A DNA stretch of 64,000 nucleotides from JALORV01 sp963712485 (GCA_963712485.1 CAVQID010000072.1:1-64000); one strand, 5' to 3'; shown: positions 8,526 through 17,312, numbered from the stretch's first letter. Notes: generated by a model from the letters alone, not told the origin. Translations and numbers: made by a program.

Positions 8526-8957
8526 ATGGCGGACGATCCGCGCGTCGCGCGCCTGACACGCTTCTTCGAGACGCTGACGCCCGATTCGATTGCCCGGATC
8601 GACACGGTGTATGCGGACGACGCGCGTTTCAAGGACCCGTTTAACGAGGTGCGCGGCCTGCCCGAGTTGCGGCGCGTGTTCGTACACATGTTCGAACAGG
8701 TGGAAAACCCGCGGTTTGTCGTCACGCGAGCCGTTTCGGACGGCAATGACGCGTTCCTGACATGGGATTTCCTGTTCAGCATGAACCGCTCATCTGACCA
8801 ACAGCAGGTCATCCGGGGGGCGACTCATATACAGTTCGCTGCAGACGGCCGCGTGGCAGTCCACCGCGACTACTGGGACGCCGCCGAAGAGCTGTACGAG
8901 AAGCTGCCGCTGCTGGGCAGCCTGATGCGCTTCCTGAAGCGCCGGGCGGCAGGCTGA
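8526..8957 (+). CDS. SnoaL/NTF2-like protein
   Basis: A small 143-residue protein of the NTF2-like alpha+beta barrel superfamily, recognised from the opening pattern LTRFFETLTPDSIARIDTVY and from FKDPFNEVRG, followed by an antiparallel sheet region (FLTWDFLFSM, GATHIQFAADGRV, HRDYWDAAEELY). Such proteins are small ligand-binding proteins or isomerases. It lies 16 bp after the SDR in the same direction and is probably the last gene of the lipid-modification operon. Confidence 0.75.
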   Translation: MADDPRVARLTRFFETLTPDSIARIDTVYADDARFKDPFNEVRGLPELRRVFVHMFEQVENPRFVVTRAVSDGNDAFLTWDFLFSMNRSSDQQQVIRGATHIQFAADGRVAVHRDYWDAAEELYEKLPLLGSLMRFLKRRAAG

Positions 8958-8975
8958 CGGCGCAGGGAGACAACG

Positions 8976-9842
8976 ATGCTTTTATACCCGGAACTATTCA
9001 AGTCGCTCGAATCCGTGCGTTGGAACATGGAGTCCGACGTCCCATGGAACGAATTCGACACTTCCCGCCTGAGCGATGAACAGGCGCGCACGATCAAGAT
9101 GAACGCCATTACCGAGTGGTCGGCGCTGCCGGCCACCGAGATGTTCCTGCGCGACAACCGTGGCGACTCGGACTTCTCCGCGTTCATGTCGGTGTGGTTC
9201 TTCGAGGAGCAGAAGCACGCGCTGGTGCTGATGGAATACCTGCGGCGCTTCCGGCCGGACCTGGTGCCGACCGAAGAAGAACTGCATGCGGTGCGCTTCC
9301 CGTTCGACCCGGCGCCGCGGCTCGAGACGCTGATGCTGCACTTCTGCGGCGAGATTCGGCTCAACCACTGGTACCGCCGTGCGGCCGAGTGGCATTCGGA
9401 GCCCGTGATCAAGTCGATTTATCGCCTGTTGTCACAGGACGAAGCGCGTCACGGCGGCGCCTACCTGCGCTACATGAAGAAATACCTGGGTGAACTCGGC
9501 GATTCGGCCCGCGCGGCCTTCGCCAAGATCGGCGTGCTGATGGCCTCGGCCAAGCGCACCGACAAGGCGCTGCACCCGACCAATCTGCATGTAAATCAGT
9601 CGCTTTTCCCGAACGACACCGTACAATCGCGCCTCCCTGATCCGGGCTGGCTCGAGCGCTGGCTCGACGAACAAATAAGATTCGACAAAGAATGGGAGAC
9701 CAAGGTCGTCGATCGGATCCTGCACAACATGTCGCTGCTGTTCGAGCGCACGTTTACTTCGGTGCAGGATCTGAACCGCTACCGCAAGGAAATTGCGGCG
9801 CGGCTGCGCACGGCCAGTTCCCCGGCCGCACAGGCGATCTGA
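8976..9842 (+). CDS. Ferritin-like diiron protein, probable oxidase or desaturase type
   Basis: A 288-residue helical protein. Glu55, the EEQKH motif (residues 77-81), Glu126 and DEARH (residues 155-159) form the two-fold E/ExxH pattern of a carboxylate-bridged diiron centre. The length and the EEQKH/DEARH spacing resemble acyl-ACP desaturase-like ferritin-fold proteins more than iron-storage ferritins. The long C-terminal helical tail is uncharacterised. The start at 8976 follows a GGGAGACAACG ribosome site. Proximity to the lipid cluster makes an acyl-chain oxidation role attractive but unproven. Confidence 0.72.
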   Translation: MLLYPELFKSLESVRWNMESDVPWNEFDTSRLSDEQARTIKMNAITEWSALPATEMFLRDNRGDSDFSAFMSVWFFEEQKHALVLMEYLRRFRPDLVPTEEELHAVRFPFDPAPRLETLMLHFCGEIRLNHWYRRAAEWHSEPVIKSIYRLLSQDEARHGGAYLRYMKKYLGELGDSARAAFAKIGVLMASAKRTDKALHPTNLHVNQSLFPNDTVQSRLPDPGWLERWLDEQIRFDKEWETKVVDRILHNMSLLFERTFTSVQDLNRYRKEIAARLRTASSPAAQAI

Positions 9843-9888
9843 TCCGCGCGGGAGACGCTTCCGCGCGCCACGCCGCGCCGGAGTTCCG

Positions 9889-10887
9889 ATGATTCCGCGC
9901 CATGTCCCGCTGGTGGAAACCACCCGCGGCGGCACGACCGAGTGCGTGCACTACGGCTCGATTGCCGTCGTCGACGCCGCGGGCCGGCTGATTTCCGCCG
10001 TCGGCGACCCGGACTCGCTGAACTTCACGCGATCCGCGCTCAAGCCCCTGCAGGCGCTGCCGTTCGTCGAGGACGATGGGCTGGGCCGCTACGGCTTCAC
10101 ATCACACGAGCTCGCAATGATGTGCGCGAGCCACAGCGGCGAGGCAGTGCACATCGGCATCGTGCAACACATGCTCGCCGCCGCCGGCGTCGATGAGTCG
10201 GCGCTGCAGTGCGGCTGTCATCCTCCGGGCTTCTTTGCCGCAACCGAGTCACAGGCGCCGGCAGGCGCCAAATGGTCGGCGCTGTTCCATAACTGCTCGG
10301 GCAAGCACGCGGGCTTCCTGGCGTACGCACGCATGCACGGGCAGCCGGTCGAGACGTATCTCGATTCGGGTCACCCACTGCAGCAGCGCATCCGAACGAT
10401 CGTTGCCCGGTTTGCGCAAGGCGACGGTATCGCCCCGGGCATCGACGGCTGCAGCGCACCAAATTTTGCGATGCCGTTGCGGCGCGTGGCACAGACCTAC
10501 GCGCGGCTCGCCGCGCAGGAGACGCCGGAACTCGCGGCACTCTTCTTCGCGATGACGCGCCATCCCGATCTGGTATCCGGCACGCGCCGCACCGACCTCG
10601 CGATCATGCAGACGGGCGAGGGTGACTGGATCAGCAAGGCCGGCGCCGACGGCATGCAGGCCATCGGCGTGGCGAGCAAGGGCATGGGCATCGCGATCCG
10701 CATCGCCGATGGCAGTCCGCGCGCACTGCACGCCGCGACTGTCGAAGTGTTGCAGCAACTCGGCGTGCTCGAGGATTCGAGCGGCACGCCGCTCGCGGTG
10801 TATGACTGCCCGCCGATTCGCAACTATCGCGGCATCGAAACCGGCGGCTTCGTGCCGGTGTTCAAGCTGCGCAAGCAGCCCGGCTAG
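9889..10887 (+). CDS. Asparaginase, Rhizobium etli ReAV type (class 3)
   Basis: Hydrolyses L-asparagine to aspartate and ammonia. This family is unrelated to E. coli AnsA/AnsB. All recognised catalytic elements are present: Ser49-x-x-Lys52 (RSALKPLQ), Cys136 and Lys139 in HNCSGKHAGF, and Asp186/Cys188 in GIDGCSAPNFA. Length 332 residues is normal. The ATG at 9889 was chosen because residues upstream of it do not resemble the family. The gene runs towards the oligopeptidase gene and the two coding regions overlap by four bases at their stops. Confidence 0.9.
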   Translation: MIPRHVPLVETTRGGTTECVHYGSIAVVDAAGRLISAVGDPDSLNFTRSALKPLQALPFVEDDGLGRYGFTSHELAMMCASHSGEAVHIGIVQHMLAAAGVDESALQCGCHPPGFFAATESQAPAGAKWSALFHNCSGKHAGFLAYARMHGQPVETYLDSGHPLQQRIRTIVARFAQGDGIAPGIDGCSAPNFAMPLRRVAQTYARLAAQETPELAALFFAMTRHPDLVSGTRRTDLAIMQTGEGDWISKAGADGMQAIGVASKGMGIAIRIADGSPRALHAATVEVLQQLGVLEDSSGTPLAVYDCPPIRNYRGIETGGFVPVFKLRKQPG

Positions 10888-13064
10888 TCGCGCACACCGG
10901 CAAGGTCGAGGAAGAACGCGTACTCGCGCGCGACCTCGACAAGGCGCTCGAAGCGTCCTGACTTGCCACTGTGGCCGGCTTCCATCGTCACCCGGAACAG
11001 CAGCGGATTGCGGTCAGTCTTCATGGCCCGCAGCCGTGCGACGAACTTGGCCGGCTCGTAGTACTGCACCATCGGATCCCACAGGCCCGTGGTCACCAGC
11101 ATCGCCGGATACGCTTTGGCGGCGATGTTGTCGTACGGCGAGTAACCGAGCATGTAGTCGTAGTAGCGCCTGTCGCGCGGGTCGCCCCATTGCGACCACT
11201 CGTTGGTCGTCAGCGGGATCGACTCGTCGAGCATCGTCGTCACCACATCAACGAACGGCACATTCAATGCGATGCCACGGTAGCGATCGCCGGCCTGGTT
11301 GGCGATGACGCCCATCAGCAGGCCTCCCGCCGAGCCGCCCGAAGCAAAGACCTTCGTCCTGGCGCCGTAGCCTTCGCGCACCAGATGGTCGGTGACGTCA
11401 ACGTAGTCGTTGAACGTGTTGTGCTTGTTCAGCAGGCGTCCCGCTTCGTACCAGCCCTGCCCCAGCTCCGATCCGCCGCGGACGTGAGCGATCGCAACGA
11501 CAAAGCCGCGATCGAGCAGCGATACGCGGTTGCTGCTGAAGTACGGGTCGTTGGCGAGGCCGTAGGCGCCGTAACCGTCGATGTAGAGCGGCGCACTGCC
11601 GTCGCGCGCGAAGCGGTCGCGCCGATACACCAGCGAAACCGGGATGCGCTTGCCGTCTCGCGCGGGAGCCCAGACCCGCTCGGTCGCGTAGAGCGCGTCG
11701 TCGTAACCGATCACCGGCTGGACCTTCAGCAGCACACGCTCGGCCGATACGAGGTCGACGTCGAAGGTCGTCGTCGGCGTCGTCATCGACGTATACGTAT
11801 AGCGCACTGCATGCGCGGTCGCGTCCGGATTCGCTGCCAGGTTCATGGAGAACGCGGGCTCGTCGGCAGGAACCGCGAAGGGCGCTGCGCCACTCGACGG
11901 CAGCACGCGGACGCGGCTGTTTGCATCGACCCGCTCCTCGACAGCAATCGCCCGCTCGAACAGCGCGAACGCATCGACCGCGGCGTCGTCGCGCGCCGGC
12001 ACGATGTCGCGCCAGCGTCCGCGGTCCGCCGGGTTGCCCTCGTGCGCCTCGACCAGGCGAAAATTCACCGCCGCATCGTTCGTCCGAAGGATCCAACGCG
12101 CGCCGAGATGGTCGGCATAGGTCCTGATGCCCTCGCGGCGCTGCAGTGCGACGATGGGCGCGACGGTCGGTTCGGCCAGCGGCACGACACGCGTTTCGGT
12201 CGTGTCGTATCCCTCCAGCTGGATCATCAGGTAGCGGCGTGATGCACTTCGATCGATACCGGTGAAAAGCTCGGCATCAGCCTCGTCGTAGACCAGGACG
12301 TCAGCGGCTGGATCCGTTCCACGCCGATGGCGATAAACAGTGCCGCGCACCAGCGTCTGCGGATCCTGCCGAAGGTAGAACACCGTCTCGCTGTCGACAG
12401 CCCAGACCACATCGGCGAGCACCCCGTGGATGCCCTGAGGAAGGACTTCGCCGCTCACGAGGTTGCGGAAGCGCAGCGTGTAGATGCGGCGGCCAACCGT
12501 GTCCTCGGTGTACGCCAGCCACTGGTTGTCCGGGCTGACCGCACTGCCGCCGACGCTGTAGTACGTATATGGCCGCGCCAGCTGCGGTATGTCGAGCAGG
12601 ACTTCCTCGCGTGCCGCGGTGTCCGGCCCGTCCGGCCCGCCGCGCCGGCGCAGCACGATCGGATACTCGGCACCGGCATCGAATCGCCGCCAGGTCCAGT
12701 AACCGTTGTCGTACACCGGCACCGAGCTGTCGTCTTCCTTGATGCGTGCGCGCATTTCGGCGACGAGGCGGTCCTGCAGCGGCTGCACCGGCGCGAGCAT
12801 CGCGTCGGCATAGGCGTTTTCCGCATTCAGGTGTTCGATGATCTCCAGTCGCTTGGCTTTCGGATCATCGTCGCGGAGCCAGTAATACTCGTCAGTGCGA
12901 TCCCCGTGCGGGCTGCGGACGGTATACGGGACGCGCCTGGCGACCGGCGGCGGCGCCGCAGCCTCAGCGGCCTGCTGCGCCATCGACAGCTCGACTGCAC
13001 CAACCAGCGCCGCCACAGCGACCGCTCCGGGAAGCGCGCTGCGCCATCGACAGTTCATTCGCAA
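10884..13064 (-). CDS. Oligopeptidase B-like S9A serine peptidase, exported
   Basis: A 726-residue prolyl-oligopeptidase-family enzyme. The N-terminal half is the beta-propeller; the C-terminal hydrolase domain has the nucleophile in GGSAGG (about residue 577), Asp in GLWDPMVQYYEP (about 662) and His in EAGHSGKSG (about 697). The set matches oligopeptidase B, which cuts after Arg/Lys in short peptides. Unlike cytosolic PtrB, it begins with a hydrophobic signal sequence (residues 10-30, AVAVAALVGAVELSMAQQ), so it is probably periplasmic. It is convergent with the asparaginase gene. Confidence 0.9.
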   Translation of the reverse strand: MRMNCRWRSALPGAVAVAALVGAVELSMAQQAAEAAAPPPVARRVPYTVRSPHGDRTDEYYWLRDDDPKAKRLEIIEHLNAENAYADAMLAPVQPLQDRLVAEMRARIKEDDSSVPVYDNGYWTWRRFDAGAEYPIVLRRRGGPDGPDTAAREEVLLDIPQLARPYTYYSVGGSAVSPDNQWLAYTEDTVGRRIYTLRFRNLVSGEVLPQGIHGVLADVVWAVDSETVFYLRQDPQTLVRGTVYRHRRGTDPAADVLVYDEADAELFTGIDRSASRRYLMIQLEGYDTTETRVVPLAEPTVAPIVALQRREGIRTYADHLGARWILRTNDAAVNFRLVEAHEGNPADRGRWRDIVPARDDAAVDAFALFERAIAVEERVDANSRVRVLPSSGAAPFAVPADEPAFSMNLAANPDATAHAVRYTYTSMTTPTTTFDVDLVSAERVLLKVQPVIGYDDALYATERVWAPARDGKRIPVSLVYRRDRFARDGSAPLYIDGYGAYGLANDPYFSSNRVSLLDRGFVVAIAHVRGGSELGQGWYEAGRLLNKHNTFNDYVDVTDHLVREGYGARTKVFASGGSAGGLLMGVIANQAGDRYRGIALNVPFVDVVTTMLDESIPLTTNEWSQWGDPRDRRYYDYMLGYSPYDNIAAKAYPAMLVTTGLWDPMVQYYEPAKFVARLRAMKTDRNPLLFRVTMEAGHSGKSGRFERLVEVAREYAFFLDLAGVRD

Positions 13065-13076
13065 CCCTTTTCGCCT

Positions 13077-13739
13077 TCATTGCAGCGTCACGATGCCATC
13101 CGGCGTCTGTATCCGCGCCGCGATCCGAATCGGCCCCGGGCGCAGATCGATCGCTCCGACGACGCGAAGTTCGCGGAACATCGCGACGATGCCATCGTCG
13201 CCGAGCACCGCCGCCGGATGCGCGAGATCGAGCGTCAGCAGCTCGCAGCCGCTCGGCGGCAGCTGGTCGCAAGGGTGCGGCACCGCGCCTTCGGGCGTCG
13301 CTGCCCACTGTATCGCCGCCGGCAGCACTCCGCTGAACGGCAGGCTGCCGTCTTCAGGCACGGCGATCTGCCAGTGAAAGTCGCCCCGGCTCATCGACAT
13401 GATTTCGCCCAGCAGCGGCACGCGCGCGCACGCGGCTGCAATCGACTCGCAACGCAGCACCCAGGTGACGAGCACCGGCCCCGCAGCGAGGCGCTTGTGC
13501 ATCTCAGGTTCGTCCAGCGCGAACCAACGGTTGCGAGCGGGCGTCTGCCCCTCGGGGTCGATCGCAATGACTTCGAGGTATGCACGCGGGCCGAGTCGGA
13601 GCAGCGCGTTATGCGTACCCATCGCCGCGTGCTGGCCACCCGGCTGCGGTCGCGCGCCCAGCTGCCGCTCGACCCACTCGATGCCATCATCGAGTCGTGC
13701 ACTGGCCACGACGATGTGGTCGAATTCGGAGCGGTTCAT
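13077..13739 (-). CDS. Glyoxalase-like (VOC) domain protein
   Basis: A 220-residue protein starting FDHIVVASARLDDGIEWVE, then PGGQHAAMGTHNALLRLG and YLEVIAIDPEG, the pattern of the Glyoxalase_3/VOC fold, in which His and Glu of paired beta-alpha-beta modules bind a divalent metal. Family members are mostly uncharacterised. It lies 12 bp upstream of the oligopeptidase gene on the same strand, so the two are probably co-transcribed. Confidence 0.8.
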   Translation of the reverse strand: MNRSEFDHIVVASARLDDGIEWVERQLGARPQPGGQHAAMGTHNALLRLGPRAYLEVIAIDPEGQTPARNRWFALDEPEMHKRLAAGPVLVTWVLRCESIAAACARVPLLGEIMSMSRGDFHWQIAVPEDGSLPFSGVLPAAIQWAATPEGAVPHPCDQLPPSGCELLTLDLAHPAAVLGDDGIVAMFRELRVVGAIDLRPGPIRIAARIQTPDGIVTLQ

Positions 13740-13884
13740 CGAGAGATTCTAGAAGGTCCGATGCGAGCGGCGCGCCAGGCGCTCAACGCGGCAGGCGGCC
13801 GTCACACATCCACGGCGTCACTACAGTTGCCACGGATCGCGTGTTCGCCGGGCACGACGCGAACACGCGGGTTCGAGCAAGCCG

Positions 13885-15189
13885 TCACCGACCCAGGATG
13901 CCGCGCAGGATGTTGACCGGATCCGTCGGTTTTTCCTCCTGCTTCTTCTCGGCCGGCGGCGCAGCGGTCTCCTGCGACTCGCGCTGCGGCTGCGGCTGGC
14001 GCGCCGAGCCGCGCTGCATCTCGCCCATGTCCATGCCGAGCATGGCATTGGCCACGCTCTTCACGCGCAGCTTGACTGCCCACTGCGGCTCCCAGGCGAT
14101 CTTGGGATCGGCCGGACGCGGCGGATGCGCGAGATTCAGTTCCGAGCCGTACGCGATCATCCGCAGCATGGCGCCGCCACCCTCGGCGAACACGCCCTTG
14201 GGCACGGTACAGCGCGTGACATTCGGCTCGAGCAGAACCTTCTCCTTCAGCCAGCGATCGACTGCCGGATTGGTCTGATAGTCGATCAGCCCCATGCCAA
14301 CCTCGGGCACTTCGCTCGACGTCCAGAACACCATCTCCATCTCGGAGCCGCCCTTCGCGCCCATGGCCGCAATGAAATAGGCCCGTGCCGTCGGCAGCGC
14401 CGCCCACTCGAGCTGTGTGGCCCCGCCGGCCGCCGTCTGCTTCAGTTCGATCGCTGGCATCAGGTCCTGCTGCGCGCCGATGGCGAACTTGAACCCCTCC
14501 GGAACGCCTTGGCCGGTGAACGCATGCTCGCCGACCAGCGAGGCATTGGCCGGAACCATGCGCGCATCGACATCGTTCGGCCACAACGGCCGCCCCGCCG
14601 CGCTGTGCGTTCCGCGCTGGGTTGCGCGACGCGAAACGAAGAACTTGCCGTATTCCTCGGGCTTGGCGGTCGCCATGTCGAGAATGCGTGGCTGACCGGC
14701 TCGCACCGTGTCGCCGCAGCCCCAGTAAAGATACATCTTGCCCTTCGGCCGCTCGTACTGGTGCTCGACGACGGTCTCGTCGCCAGGAGTCGGTGGCGGA
14801 CCCTTCTCCACCTTCGGCGCCACGAGCTGCAACGTGGGCGCGAGCTGCGTGCCGGCAGGCACGGCCTGCAGCGCTTCGGCCAGCGATGGATTGCGGCTGG
14901 TGTACAGCGTCACGTCGACCCAGCGGCCGGCCGCGCCCGTCTGCGTCATGCCGAAACTGTTTTTCCCGCCCTGGCCGCCGCCGAACATACCGCCCATCAT
15001 CGACATCGGACTGGTGCCACCGCCGCCCATCGGCATGCCGAAGCCGCCAAAGGTGGCAACGTCGATCCAGGCCTGCGATACCGGAGGCTTGACGACCTGC
15101 GCGGGCGCCTTGGTTTGCGCCCAGGCAGCGCCCGCCGCCAGCATTGCTGCGCTCGCCAGCAGCGTCGGAACCCCCAAAGTCAGCTTCAT
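13885..15189 (-). CDS. Secreted protein of unknown function with a Gly/Met-rich segment
   Basis: A 434-residue protein I do not recognise. The ATG at 15189 (GAGGGGAAGAAATG context) gives a clear signal peptide (MKLTLGVPTLLASAAMLAAG, then AAWAQT). Residues about 45-80 are very rich in Gly and Met (GGFGMPMGGGGTSPMSMMGG), the kind of segment seen in metal-binding or self-associating periplasmic proteins. The middle part has one WGCGDTV segment. The C-terminus is Gln/Arg/Glu-rich and ends DPVNILRGILGR. It is divergent from the CBS gene. The function is open. Confidence 0.75.
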   Translation of the reverse strand: MKLTLGVPTLLASAAMLAAGAAWAQTKAPAQVVKPPVSQAWIDVATFGGFGMPMGGGGTSPMSMMGGMFGGGQGGKNSFGMTQTGAAGRWVDVTLYTSRNPSLAEALQAVPAGTQLAPTLQLVAPKVEKGPPPTPGDETVVEHQYERPKGKMYLYWGCGDTVRAGQPRILDMATAKPEEYGKFFVSRRATQRGTHSAAGRPLWPNDVDARMVPANASLVGEHAFTGQGVPEGFKFAIGAQQDLMPAIELKQTAAGGATQLEWAALPTARAYFIAAMGAKGGSEMEMVFWTSSEVPEVGMGLIDYQTNPAVDRWLKEKVLLEPNVTRCTVPKGVFAEGGGAMLRMIAYGSELNLAHPPRPADPKIAWEPQWAVKLRVKSVANAMLGMDMGEMQRGSARQPQPQRESQETAAPPAEKKQEEKPTDPVNILRGILGR

Positions 15190-15374
15190 TTCTTCCCCTC
15201 TCGCGTCGTGTGGCCGTTGCCCACGCCCAGGGCGCCGGTCGATTCCTGCAGTCACCTTTTTACACATGATCGCGCAAAGCTGCCAAGGCGTTGGCCACAT
15301 GTTGACGGCAGTCACAGAAGCGGGCACTCCGGCACCTAGCCTGAGACAGTATCCGGACTAAGGAGGACATAGCC

Positions 15375-15839
15375 ATGAGAGCGCCTTCGCTGCTCGTGCG
15401 GGATGTTGCCGTTCGCCTACCCGTCACCGCGCAAACGAGTGAGACGATCACCGACTGCGCCAAGCGGATGCACGCCGAACATGTCGGCTGCCTTGTGGTG
15501 GTGGAGAGGACGGACGGCGTCGAGTTTCCTGTGGGCATGCTGACCGACCGCGACATCACCATCGAAGTGGTTGCCTTCGGCCTCGACCCGAATGCGATGA
15601 CGGCGGGCGACGTGATGACGGAAAAGCCCGCGGTGGTGGAGGAGGACGACGACCTGCTCGACGCCCTCGCGCTGATGCGCGAACGCGGAGCGCGGCGCTT
15701 GCCGGTCGCCGGACCCGACGGCGCGCTGGCGGGAGTTATCGCTCTCGACAACCTGCTCGAGGCGCTCGCCGAACAGCTCGACGGCATCATCGGCGTGCTG
15801 AAGGCCCAGCAGACCCGCGAGTTGCGCACGCGACCGTAG
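15375..15839 (+). CDS. Tandem CBS-domain protein
   Basis: A 154-residue protein made of two CBS motifs (about residues 8-73 and 78-145); GMLTDRDITIEV and VMTEKPAVVEEDDDLLDAL mark the boundary, and GVIALDNLLEALAEQL ends the pair. Stand-alone CBS pairs bind adenine nucleotides (AMP, ATP, SAM) or NAD and act as energy sensors. An excellent ribosome site (AAGGAGGACA) precedes the ATG. It is followed after 11 bp by the PolX gene. Confidence 0.9.
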   Translation: MRAPSLLVRDVAVRLPVTAQTSETITDCAKRMHAEHVGCLVVVERTDGVEFPVGMLTDRDITIEVVAFGLDPNAMTAGDVMTEKPAVVEEDDDLLDALALMRERGARRLPVAGPDGALAGVIALDNLLEALAEQLDGIIGVLKAQQTRELRTRP

Positions 15840-15850
15840 GAGACTCGACC

Positions 15851-16873
15851 ATGACACCGGCGAACAGCGACAACGCCCGCATCGCCGCGGTGTTCGAGGA
15901 GATCGCCGACCTGCTCGAAGTGCAGGGTGAAAATCCGTTCCGCATCCGCGCCTATCGCAATGCGGCGCGCATCGTCGGGCAGCAGGCGCCTGACTTCGCG
16001 GCCCGTGCCGCACGCGGAGAAGCGCTTGGGAAGCTTTTCGGCATCGGCGCCGACCTGGACGCCAAGATCCACGAGATCGCCCGCAGCGGGACCTGTGCGC
16101 TGCTGCAGGAACTGCGTGCCGCCGTGCCGCGCGGCACTTCATCGCTGCTGCACATCCCGGGGCTCGGGCCCAAGCGCGTTCATGACCTCGCGGAGCAACT
16201 GGGCGTGCACAGTCCGACCGACCTCGTCGGGGCATTGAAAAGCGGACGATTGCGCGAAGTACGCGGCTTCGGCCCGAAGACCGAGCAGCGCCTGCTGAAC
16301 GTGCTCGGCACCCACCGCGGCAAGAAGCCGCGTGTGCCGCTTGCAGTCGCCCGGCGCCAGGCGGAAGCCGTGCTTGCGTACCTGAAGGCGAGCCCGGCCG
16401 TGCGCGAGGCGATCGTGGCAGGAAGCGTGCGGCGCCGGCGCGAGACCGTCGGCGATATCGATGTGCTGGTGGCCAGCGACCGCGGCACCGCGGTCACGCG
16501 TCGCTTCGTCGAATATCCGGAGCTCCGTGAGGTGCTGGCGCAGGGCGCCAAGCGCGCCAGCGCCGTCCTGGCGAGCGGGCTTCAGGTCGACCTGCGCGTC
16601 GTGCCCGCCGAAAGTTTCGGTGCAGCGCTGCTCTACTTCACCGGTTCCAAGGCCTACAACATCGAACTGCGCAAGCGAGCGATCGGCCGCGGAATGAAGC
16701 TCAATGAGTACGGCCTGTTCAAGGGCCAACGAAGAATTGCCGGCAGCACCGAGGCGTCGATCTATGCTGCGCTTGACCTGCCATGGGTTGCTCCCGAAAG
16801 GCGCGAGATCGCCGTCGCGACCACCACCGAGGAAGACACACGCGATGAAACTGAACTCGTTGGCATTCCATGA
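15851..16873 (+). CDS. polX: Family X DNA polymerase without PHP domain
   Basis: A 340-residue protein. It starts with the pol-beta 8-kDa-like helical domain (IAAVFEEIADLLEVQGENPF, residues 11-30), then helix-hairpin-helix motifs (HIPGLGPKRV, VRGFGPKTEQ) and the palm nucleotidyltransferase signature GSVRRRRETVGDIDVLV with Asp202, Asp204 and the third carboxylate Asp247. The thumb ends in the LNEYGLF and IYAALDLPW motifs. Usual bacterial PolX proteins are about 570 residues because a PHP exonuclease domain follows; here the gene ends after the polymerase core. A gap-filling repair role is likely. Its 3' end overlaps the next gene by 29 bp. Confidence 0.85.
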   Translation: MTPANSDNARIAAVFEEIADLLEVQGENPFRIRAYRNAARIVGQQAPDFAARAARGEALGKLFGIGADLDAKIHEIARSGTCALLQELRAAVPRGTSSLLHIPGLGPKRVHDLAEQLGVHSPTDLVGALKSGRLREVRGFGPKTEQRLLNVLGTHRGKKPRVPLAVARRQAEAVLAYLKASPAVREAIVAGSVRRRRETVGDIDVLVASDRGTAVTRRFVEYPELREVLAQGAKRASAVLASGLQVDLRVVPAESFGAALLYFTGSKAYNIELRKRAIGRGMKLNEYGLFKGQRRIAGSTEASIYAALDLPWVAPERREIAVATTTEEDTRDETELVGIP

Positions 16874-17312
16874 TCATGGCGCCATGCCGCGCCGTCACAC
16901 CTGCGAGGGCGAGGATGTCTCCCCCGCCCTGACGATCGACGACGTCCCGGCCGGCACGGAAAGCCTGGCGCTGATCGTCGACGACCCCGATGCGCCAGAC
17001 CCCGCCGCACCCAGGATGACGTGGGTGCACTGGGTGCTGTACGACCTGCCACCGGCGACGACGGCGCTGCCCGAAGGTGCCGGCGCAGCGGCACTGCATG
17101 CGCTCGAAGGACTCAACGACTGGAAACAGACGGGCTACCGGGGGCCGTGTCCGCCGATCGGCCGGCACCGCTACTTCTTCAAGCTCTTCGCGCTCGACCG
17201 GCGAATGGAAGATCTGCAGCAGCCGACCAGCGCAGAGCTGCAAAGACGGATCAAGGGGCACGTGATCGAGCAGGCGACTCTCGTCGGCACCTACGAAAAG
17301 AGCCGTCGCTGA
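16845..17312 (+). CDS. YbhB/YbcL family (PEBP-like) protein
   Basis: A 155-residue cytoplasmic member of the phosphatidylethanolamine-binding/Raf-kinase-inhibitor-like family. Visible signatures are CEGEDVSPALTIDDVP, DDPDAPDPAAPRMTWVHWVLYDLP and GPCPPIGRHRYFFKLFAL, the anion-binding pocket residues of the family. The ATG at 16845 lies inside the end of polX and is preceded by GAGGAAGA, so the two genes are translationally coupled. The biological role of YbhB-type proteins is poorly known. Confidence 0.9.
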   Translation: MKLNSLAFHDHGAMPRRHTCEGEDVSPALTIDDVPAGTESLALIVDDPDAPDPAAPRMTWVHWVLYDLPPATTALPEGAGAAALHALEGLNDWKQTGYRGPCPPIGRHRYFFKLFALDRRMEDLQQPTSAELQRRIKGHVIEQATLVGTYEKSRR

